NCBI RefSeq assembly: GCF_900115165.1
Contig: NZ_FOVP01000001.1
Span: forward strand, 1-64,000
Origin: Roseovarius lutimaris
Lineage (GTDB): Bacteria; Pseudomonadota; Alphaproteobacteria; Rhodobacterales; Rhodobacteraceae
DNA length: 64,000 nucleotides
Reading direction: 5' to 3'
Of the stretch, positions 58,740-64,000 are shown in pieces. A program made the translations under genes and the position numbers. Under the pieces are notes generated by a model. That model saw only the letters and a list, made by a program, of their open reading frames with translations, had not been told where the DNA came from and ran no database searches. The number at the start of each line of letters is the position of its first letter. The stretch's first letter is position 1.

Positions 58740-58884
58740 ATGAATTCTCTTTGTAATTTAGGCGCCCCCGTTCTATCGGGTTGGCAGCCGTGTGCAAGGG
58801 TGCACTCCCCTAGTCAAGGCTGCGCGGTGTCACAGCCGTGGGCGGAAACCTGCCAATGGGCTGAACACAAAGGAAAGAGGGCCG

Positions 58885-59550
58885 ATGCGCACAGTTGTTT
58901 TTGACCTGGATGGCACCCTGGCCGACACCAGCGGCGATCTCGTCGCGGCGGCCAATGCCTGCTTTCGGGCGATGGGCGAGGGCGACTTGCTTGATCCGGT
59001 GCGCGATGCGGGCACGGCTCTGCGCGGCGGGCGGGCGATGCTCAAGCTTGGGCTTGAGAGGTTGGGCCGCCCCGATGACACCGCCGAGATCGACCGCAAC
59101 TATCCGCTTCTGCTCGAGGCTTACGCCGGTGCGATTGATGTGCATACCACGCTTTACCCCGGCGCAATGGCCGCCGTCGAGGGGCTGCGCCGGGCCGGTT
59201 ATGGCGTCGCGATCTGCACCAATAAACCCGAGGGGCTGGCGCGGCTTTTAATGGGGCGGCTTGGCGTTCTGGAAACCTTTCACGCCCTCACCGGCGCCGA
59301 TACGCTTGCGATCCGCAAACCCGATCCCGAACACCTGCGCGAAACCGTGCGCCGTGCCGGTGGCGATCCGGCGCGCTCGTTGCTGGTGGGCGATACGGTG
59401 ACCGACCGCGACACCGCGCGCGCCGCCGGGGTGCCCTCGGTGCTCGTGACCTTCGGGCCGAATGGCGCCAGCGTGACCGAGCTGGCCCCAGAGGCGACAA
59501 TTGCCCATTATGACGAATTGGCCGGTGTGGTGACCCGCCTGATCGGCTAG
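58885..59550 (+). CDS. gph: HAD-family phosphoglycolate phosphatase-like
   Basis: A haloacid-dehalogenase phosphatase of 221 residues with nucleophile Asp7 and acid Asp9 in VVFDLDGTLADT, ICTNKPEG (motif II), a lysine in IRKPDPEHL and LLVGDTVTDRDTARAAG (motif IV). Closest in layout to Gph, which removes phosphate from 2-phosphoglycolate formed by DNA repair, though related substrates are possible. The start is fixed by AGGAAAGAGG; a longer upstream frame is not used. It is divergent from glmU. Confidence 0.87.
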   Translation: MRTVVFDLDGTLADTSGDLVAAANACFRAMGEGDLLDPVRDAGTALRGGRAMLKLGLERLGRPDDTAEIDRNYPLLLEAYAGAIDVHTTLYPGAMAAVEGLRRAGYGVAICTNKPEGLARLLMGRLGVLETFHALTGADTLAIRKPDPEHLRETVRRAGGDPARSLLVGDTVTDRDTARAAGVPSVLVTFGPNGASVTELAPEATIAHYDELAGVVTRLIG

Positions 59551-59658
59551 GGGCGCTTTTTCGACATACGATAGCGGGCTTTCGGATTTCCTGAACAAGC
59601 GGCGGCTGATGTATGGACCCCATTGACCCGCGCGCCCTTGCGGCCCAAAACATATCCT

Positions 59659-60855
59659 ATGACAGAGGTATTCAAAGGTAAGTTCACCCAGCAGGAACCG
59701 ATCTCCGAGGCCGGGATCGAGGCCGCGCTTGAGGTGCTGAAAAGCGGGCGCTTGCACCGCTATAACCTTGTGGGCGGCGAACCCGGCGAGGTGGCCCTGC
59801 TTGAACAGGAATTCGCCGCCTATACCGGGGCGCGTTATGCGCTTGCAGTGGCCTCGGGCGGCTATGCCATGGGCACCGCCCTGCGTGCCATCGGGGTGAA
59901 ACCCGGTGATAAGGTGCTGACCAATGCCTTTACGCTCGCCCCGGTGCCCGGCGCGATTGCCAGTGTCGGCGCGGTGCCGGTCTTTGTCGGCGTCACCGAG
60001 GATCTGACGATTGATCTTGACGATCTGGCCGCCAAGGCCGGTCAGGCCAATGTGCTTATGCTCAGCCATATGCGCGGCCACATCTGCGATATGGAGCGGC
60101 TTATGGCGATTTGCGATGCGGCCGGTATCACCGTGATCGAGGATTGCGCCCATACCATGGGCGCCGCCTGGAAAAGCCGCGCTTCGGGTCGCTGGGGCAA
60201 GGTCGGCTGTTATTCGACCCAGACCTACAAGCACATGAATTCCGGCGAGGGCGGCTTTCTTGTCACCGATGACGATGAGGTGGCGGCGCGCGCGATCCTT
60301 CTGTCGGGGTCTTACATGCTCTATGACCGCAATGGCACCGTGCCCCCCGACGAGGTCTTTGAGCGGGTGAAATACGACACCCCCAATGTGTCGGGGCGGA
60401 TGGATCATCTGCGTGCGGCGATCTTGCGCCCGCAACTGCGCGCGCTTGATGCGCAGCGCGAGAAATGGAATGCCCGCTACCGCCTGGTCGAGGACGGCTT
60501 GCGCGGCACGCCGGGCTTGCAGGTGGTCGAGCGACCCGCAGCAGAAACGATTGTCGGCTCGTCAATTCAGTTCCTGTTGCTGGACTGGAGCGAAACCGCG
60601 GTCGCCGAGGTGCTGAAACGCTGTCTTGATCGCGGAGTCGAGCTCAAGTGGTTCGGTGGTGCGGAACCCTCCGGCTTTACCAGCCGCTATGACAGCTGGC
60701 GCTATGCCCCAAGCACGCCGATGGCCGCCAGTGACCGCATCCTGCGAGGGATCATCGACATGCGCCTGCCGCTGACCTTCAGCCTTGAGGATTGCGCCCA
60801 GATCGCGCGGATCATCCGGGCCGAGGTGGGGGCGGTGTTTCAGGCGCGCGCTTGA
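59659..60855 (+). CDS. DegT/DnrJ/EryC1/StrS aminotransferase family protein
   Basis: A pyridoxal-phosphate enzyme of 398 residues. The cofactor lysine is Lys191 in QTYKHMNSGEGGF, and the PLP-contact segments EDCAHTMGAAWKSRASGRWGKVG and ALAVASGGYAMG match the family. Members aminate keto-sugars for surface polysaccharides or antibiotics, or act as lyases. No sugar-nucleotide genes lie beside it, so the substrate is unknown. Gph lies upstream on the same strand, about 110 bases away. Confidence 0.88.
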   Translation: MTEVFKGKFTQQEPISEAGIEAALEVLKSGRLHRYNLVGGEPGEVALLEQEFAAYTGARYALAVASGGYAMGTALRAIGVKPGDKVLTNAFTLAPVPGAIASVGAVPVFVGVTEDLTIDLDDLAAKAGQANVLMLSHMRGHICDMERLMAICDAAGITVIEDCAHTMGAAWKSRASGRWGKVGCYSTQTYKHMNSGEGGFLVTDDDEVAARAILLSGSYMLYDRNGTVPPDEVFERVKYDTPNVSGRMDHLRAAILRPQLRALDAQREKWNARYRLVEDGLRGTPGLQVVERPAAETIVGSSIQFLLLDWSETAVAEVLKRCLDRGVELKWFGGAEPSGFTSRYDSWRYAPSTPMAASDRILRGIIDMRLPLTFSLEDCAQIARIIRAEVGAVFQARA

Positions 60856-60890
60856 CTTTCTGGATAATTTGGACTATTTGATTAGCTCAA

Positions 60891-60915
60891 ATGACCCCAC
60901 CCTATTCAGGGTCAT
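60891..60915. promoter_or_regulatory. 7-bp inverted repeat upstream of the RES/Xre module
   Basis: ATGACCC (60891-60897) and GGGTCAT (60909-60915) lie in the 113-base gap before the antitoxin gene, next to an AT-rich stretch at 60860-60890 that could carry the promoter. Toxin-antitoxin operons are usually autoregulated, so this could be the operator, or alternatively the terminator of the upstream aminotransferase gene. Confidence 0.4.
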
Positions 60916-60968
60916 CCAAACCGTGCCGTGCGCGCTCTGCGCCGCCGGTACAAAGTTAGGGTGCCGCC

Positions 60969-61421
60969 ATGCCGTTCGACATCGCCAGCCGCGAAGAACT
61001 TGAGCATTCCTGGAAATACCTCGACCGCAAGGGCCCGGCGCCGCGCACCGCGTTCGATGTGCACCGCAAGATTGAAAAGGGCCTGCCTTCGAAAATGCTG
61101 GCAAGCTTTCGCGCCGCTCTGGCCGAATTGCCTGATCGGACATGGGCCGAAATCCTCGCGATCAGCGTCTCGCAGCTCAAGCGCCTCAAGGGGGCCGAGC
61201 GCCCGCTGTCGAGCGGGGTCAGCTCGCAACTGGTGCTGTTCGCGATCCTGTTGACGCGGGCCGAGGATGTGTTCGGCGGACGCGAGGCGGCGCTTGACTG
61301 GATGCGCGGCGAGCAGATGGCGCTTGACGGGCAGCGCCCGATCGATCTTTTGGATACTTTCATCGGCGCGGCGCTTGTCGACCGGGTGTTGCGCCAGATT
61401 GATTACGGCGTCTATCTGTGA
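60969..61421 (+). CDS. Xre/MbcA/ParS-type antitoxin
   Basis: A 150-residue protein of the Xre-like antitoxin kind that partners RES-domain toxins. The N-terminal half is a predicted helix-turn-helix region (KMLASFRAALAELPDRTWAEILAISVSQLKRLKG). The C-terminal toxin-binding domain ends with VFGGREAALDWMRGEQMALDGQRPIDLL, then VDRVLRQIDYGVYL. The motif pattern is that of the DUF2384 domain. It neutralises the toxin and probably represses the operon. Its stop overlaps the toxin GTG by GTGA. Confidence 0.88.
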   Translation: MPFDIASREELEHSWKYLDRKGPAPRTAFDVHRKIEKGLPSKMLASFRAALAELPDRTWAEILAISVSQLKRLKGAERPLSSGVSSQLVLFAILLTRAEDVFGGREAALDWMRGEQMALDGQRPIDLLDTFIGAALVDRVLRQIDYGVYL

Positions 61422-61924
61422 CGCCACTACCCGAGGTCTTGGGCGGGGGCGGTGTCTGGGCACATCGGCTTGATCGGGCGAAGCACGCGCCGACATGGGC
61501 TGGCGGCGAGGGCGCATTTCAGGCCGGCGGCCGTTGGAACCCGGTGGGCACGCGCGCGGTCTATTGCGCGCTTGATCCCAGCACGGCGATCCTTGAGGTG
61601 GCGGTGCACAAGGGCTTTCGCGTGCTCGACACACAACCGCATGTGATGACCGCCTTTCAGGTGGCTGAGCCTGCGCGCATCAAGGTGTTTGCGCCCGGTG
61701 ATATCCCCGAGGCCGAGTGGCTTGACCCCAATAACGCCGCACCCGAGCGGCGCGCCTGGGGTGCAGAGCAATTGCAGAAACACGGCATCATCGTGATCCC
61801 CTCGGCGGTGTCGCGGCAAAGCTGGAACCTTATTTTTCTGGCCCCGATGGTGCCCGAGACATTTCAGAACCTGACCCAGAGCGACTTTGTTCTGGACCCG
61901 AGACTGAACGCGACGAGGGCCTGA
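61418..61924 (+). CDS. RES-domain toxin
   Basis: A 168-residue protein with the RES (Arg-Glu-Ser) fold. It has HRLDRAKHAPTWAGGEGAFQAGGRWNPVGTRAVYCALDPSTAILEVAVHKGF, with the conserved arginine and tyrosine and the glutamate in AILEVAVH. A serine follows in IIVIPSAVSRQSWNLIF. Characterised RES toxins degrade NAD+ or modify PRPP synthetase; which applies here is unknown. The GTG start sits in the antitoxin stop, giving strict coupling. Confidence 0.9.
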   Translation: MTPLPEVLGGGGVWAHRLDRAKHAPTWAGGEGAFQAGGRWNPVGTRAVYCALDPSTAILEVAVHKGFRVLDTQPHVMTAFQVAEPARIKVFAPGDIPEAEWLDPNNAAPERRAWGAEQLQKHGIIVIPSAVSRQSWNLIFLAPMVPETFQNLTQSDFVLDPRLNATRA

Positions 61925-61936
61925 CATCCAAGCCTG

Positions 61937-61981
61937 TTGACCCGAATCGAGACTTGTGGCTATAAAATGAACAAGCGTTCA
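61937..61981 (+). promoter_or_regulatory. Sigma-70-like promoter with palindromic operator before ivd
   Basis: TTGACC (61937-61942) and TATAAA (61961-61966) are separated by 18 bases, a good -35/-10 pair. Overlapping the expected start region is TGAACAAGCGTTCA (61968-61981), an inverted repeat with 5-bp arms that resembles TetR-type operators. It probably controls ivd and the genes after it. No regulator gene is visible in the window. Confidence 0.65.
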
Positions 61982-62009
61982 ATAAATCCGGGACAAGAGG
62001 GAGAGGGCG

Positions 62010-63173
62010 ATGTTCAACGCAGTCATGCAATTCGATCTGGGCGAGGATGTGAATGCCCTGCGCGAGATGGTGCATCGCTGGGCGCAGGAGCGCGTCAGGC
62101 CGATGGCGGCCGAGATCGACGCGACCAACGCCTTTCCCAACGACCTCTGGAAAGAAATGGGCGATCTTGGCCTTTTGGGCATCACCGTGCCCGAGGAATT
62201 CGGCGGCGTCGGCATGTCTTACCTCGCGCACGTGATCGCGGTTGAGGAAATCGCCCGCGCCTCGGCCTCTGTCTCGCTGAGCTATGGCGCGCATTCCAAC
62301 CTCTGCGTCAATCAGATCAAGCTCAACGGCACGCCCGAGCAAAAGGCGAAATACCTGCCCGGTCTGGTCTCGGGCACCCATGTCGGCGCGCTTGCCATGT
62401 CAGAGGCGGGCGCCGGTAGCGACGTTGTGTCGATGAAGCTGCGCGCGGAAAAGCGCAATGATCACTTCAAGCTCAATGGCAGCAAATACTGGATCACCAA
62501 CGGCCCGGATGCCGATACCCTCGTGGTCTATGCCAAGACCGACCCCGAGGCCGGCAGCAAGGGCATCACCGCCTTTTTGATCGAAAAATCCATGGCCGGC
62601 TTTTCAACCAGCCCGCATTTCGACAAGCTTGGCATGCGCGGCAGCAACACCGCCGAGCTGATCTTTGACGATGTCGAGGTGCCGTTTGAAAACATCCTTG
62701 GCGAAGAGGGGCGCGGTGTGCGCGTGCTCATGTCGGGGCTCGATTACGAGCGCGTGGTGCTTGCGGGCATCGGCACCGGCATCATGGCCGCCTGTCTGGA
62801 CGAAATCATGCCCTACCTGGCCGAGCGCAAGCAATTCGGCAAACCGATTGGCAGCTTTCAGCTGATGCAGGGCAAGATCGCCGATATGTACACGGCGATG
62901 AATTCGGCCCGCGCCTATGTCTATGAGGTCGCCAAGGCCTGCGATCGTGGCGATGTCACCCGTCAGGACGCCGCCGCCTGCTGTCTTTATGCCTCGGAAG
63001 AGGCGATGAAACAGGCCCATCAAGCGGTGCAGGCCATGGGCGGCGCCGGCTTCCTGAATGACGCGCCCGTCGGGCGGCTGTTCCGCGATGCCAAGCTGAT
63101 GGAAATCGGGGCCGGCACGTCCGAGATTCGCCGCATGCTGATTGGTCGCGAGTTGATGGGGGCGATGGGGTGA
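62010..63173 (+). CDS. ivd: Isovaleryl-CoA dehydrogenase
   Basis: An FAD-dependent acyl-CoA dehydrogenase of leucine breakdown (isovaleryl-CoA to 3-methylcrotonyl-CoA), 387 residues. Typical blocks are [36 protein letters not shown] and [19 protein letters not shown]. The catalytic glutamate of isovaleryl-CoA dehydrogenases is at the internal position Glu247 ([11 protein letters not shown]). The usual C-terminal site reads [11 protein letters not shown] with glycine in place of the catalytic Glu of other family members, which makes the assignment specific. A promoter and operator-like palindrome precede it, and an acyl-CoA synthetase follows. Confidence 0.94.
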   Translation: MFNAVMQFDLGEDVNALREMVHRWAQERVRPMAAEIDATNAFPNDLWKEMGDLGLLGITVPEEFGGVGMSYLAHVIAVEEIARASASVSLSYGAHSNLCVNQIKLNGTPEQKAKYLPGLVSGTHVGALAMSEAGAGSDVVSMKLRAEKRNDHFKLNGSKYWITNGPDADTLVVYAKTDPEAGSKGITAFLIEKSMAGFSTSPHFDKLGMRGSNTAELIFDDVEVPFENILGEEGRGVRVLMSGLDYERVVLAGIGTGIMAACLDEIMPYLAERKQFGKPIGSFQLMQGKIADMYTAMNSARAYVYEVAKACDRGDVTRQDAAACCLYASEEAMKQAHQAVQAMGGAGFLNDAPVGRLFRDAKLMEIGAGTSEIRRMLIGRELMGAMG

Positions 63174-63361
63174 AACGCGCGGTCGCGGCCTGTATTCGTG
63201 CGGGCGGAGGTGAGGGCCGTGCGGGCAAGGCGGCTGAACAGTGCATGCAGGCAACGCCGGGCGGGCATACGACCGTTGCGATGAGCGGGTGCCGCCACCG
63301 GGAAGGGACCTATTGGGATGGTCGCCTTGCCCATGCCAATCGACCGCAAGAGGAGGGATGA
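63170..63361 (+). CDS. Possible 63-aa protein bridging ivd and the acyl-CoA synthetase gene
   Basis: A frame that starts on a GTG overlapping the ivd stop (GTGA) and ends on a TGA overlapping the synthetase ATG (ATGA), so it exactly fills the gap. The sequence is Gly/Arg/Ala-rich with three cysteines and no recognised domain. Exact overlap at both ends could be coincidence in GC-rich DNA. If untranslated, the gap is simply an intergenic spacer with no other visible feature. Confidence 0.3.
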   Translation: MKRAVAACIRAGGGEGRAGKAAEQCMQATPGGHTTVAMSGCRHREGTYWDGRLAHANRPQEEG

Positions 63362-64000
63362 CTGTGACAGTGATGCGACCGAGCCTGCGTCAGGCGCCCT
63401 ATGGCCCGCTCTATGACGACTTTTCCTGGGATATTCCGCCGCAGCTTAACATGGCGGTGCAGGCGTGCGACGATTGGGCCGCACGCGCGCCCGACCGGGT
63501 GGCGATTGTCGATCTCTCGGGGGAAGGCCCGCGCGATATAACCTATGCCGACCTGCGCGAGATGGCCGACCGGCTGGCGCTTGCGCTTGTGGCGCGCGGC
63601 GTGGGGCGCGGTGATCGTGTTGGTGTGCTGCGCTCTCAGGGCGCCTGGTGCGCCGCGGCGCATATCGCGATCTGGAAAATCGGCGCGATTTCAATACCCT
63701 TGTTCAAACTCTTCAAGCATGATGCCCTGTCCAGCCGGGTCGGGGATGCCGGCGCAAGGGTGATTGTCACCGACGCCGAGGGTGTCGGGCTTTTGGCGGG
63801 TCTGGCGCAGGTCGAGGCCCTGGTGCCCGAAGACTGTGCGTTGCCGGACGGGCGGTTTGACACGCTCGAAACCGGCGCGGAGGATCCCGCCGTTCTGATC
63901 TATACCAGCGGCACCACCGGCGCCCCCAAGGGCGCGTTGCATGCACATCGCGTCCTGACGGGGCATCTGCCGGGGGTTGAGATCAGCCATGATTTTCTGG
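63358..64000 (+). CDS. AMP-dependent acyl-CoA synthetase (3' end outside window)
   Basis: The first 214 residues of an ANL-superfamily adenylating enzyme, open to the window edge. The P-loop-like AMP-binding motif is complete: LIYTSGTTGAPKGALHAHR (near residues 180-198). The N-terminal fold (DDFSWDIPPQLNMAVQACDDWAARAPDRVAI) resembles acetyl/propionyl-CoA synthetase-like proteins. It activates a carboxylic acid to its CoA ester. Beside ivd, a role in branched-chain or short-chain acyl activation is likely. The ATG at 63358 follows GAGGAGGG, an almost ideal ribosome-binding site. An ATG at 63373 is a less likely start. Confidence 0.9.
   Translation, partial: MTVTVMRPSLRQAPYGPLYDDFSWDIPPQLNMAVQACDDWAARAPDRVAIVDLSGEGPRDITYADLREMADRLALALVARGVGRGDRVGVLRSQGAWCAAAHIAIWKIGAISIPLFKLFKHDALSSRVGDAGARVIVTDAEGVGLLAGLAQVEALVPEDCALPDGRFDTLETGAEDPAVLIYTSGTTGAPKGALHAHRVLTGHLPGVEISHDFL

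Noticed and set aside
58792-58884. Upstream start for the Gph-like phosphatase
   Set aside because: The HAD motif must lie at the very N-terminus, and AGGAAAGAGG precedes the ATG at 58885.

Overview
The window is about 64 kb of GC-rich chromosome from an alphaproteobacterium, most likely a member of Rhodobacterales (Roseobacter-type). This is inferred from gene content and order, not from an rRNA: secDF, a Mth938-like gene and ccmABCDG followed by acnA; yfgM-bamB-der; a form II carbon monoxide dehydrogenase-like cluster; a VPEID-CTERM/exosortase E pair; and dispersed intergenic repeats of a type I associate with this order. Nearly all of it is ordinary chromosomal backbone. The only obviously mobile or eroded part is the first 1 kb.

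Layout. 1-1020: 3' end of an IS3-family element cut by the window edge, a gene-free lower-GC stretch holding a 50-bp palindrome, an intact tRNA-Arg(TCT) and a 3'-truncated second copy of it. 1078-6420 (minus strand): truA, dnaB, pyrE, pyrC and an unrecognised protein. 6621-14717 (plus): the CO dehydrogenase-like set, with accessory genes first (MoxR ATPase, VWA protein, XdhC-like, molybdopterin-binding) and then structural genes in the order S-L-M. It is closed by a two-hairpin terminator facing a penicillin-acylase-type hydrolase. 17332-19995: a beta-hydroxyacid dehydrogenase, a small membrane protein and an MFS transporter. 20038-24174: divergent cobalamin genes (cobB, cobA leftward; cbiD, cobK rightward), with a 3-methyladenine glycosylase and an esterase coupled behind cobK.

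25533-27308: a complete exosortase E/CAAX-protease fusion, tail-to-tail with a 57-residue protein carrying a VPEMD sorting tail. This is the most distinctive system in the window. 27509-32526: an RND efflux pair with an unusual membrane insertion in the pump and a cluster of TCATAC half-sites upstream. 32747-36348: yfgM-bamB-der. 36372-39792 (minus): TspO-like protein, serS, and a membrane pentapeptide-repeat protein encoded by near-identical 30-bp DNA repeats. 39990-46835 (plus): yajC, a fused secDF, a TauE/SafE permease, a Mth938-like protein and ccmABCDG (ccmD is only 51 codons). 46842-55564: a possible 45-codon exported peptide, acnA with a clear terminator, a DUF1223 protein, a glycosyltransferase, waaA, moaA, a lipoprotein and an AlkD-like protein. 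55561-60855: glmS, glmU, gph and a DegT aminotransferase. 60969-61924: a RES/Xre toxin-antitoxin pair. 61937-64000: a probable leucine/isovalerate catabolic operon with a good promoter, ivd, and an acyl-CoA synthetase cut by the right edge.

Functional links. moaA and the XdhC-like and molybdopterin-binding genes fit the need of the CO dehydrogenase-like enzyme for molybdenum cofactor. The ccm genes mature c-type cytochromes, glmS/glmU/waaA feed cell-envelope sugars, and YajC-SecDF and BamB/YfgM serve protein export and outer-membrane assembly. Many adjacent starts and stops overlap by 1-4 bases, so translational coupling is common here.
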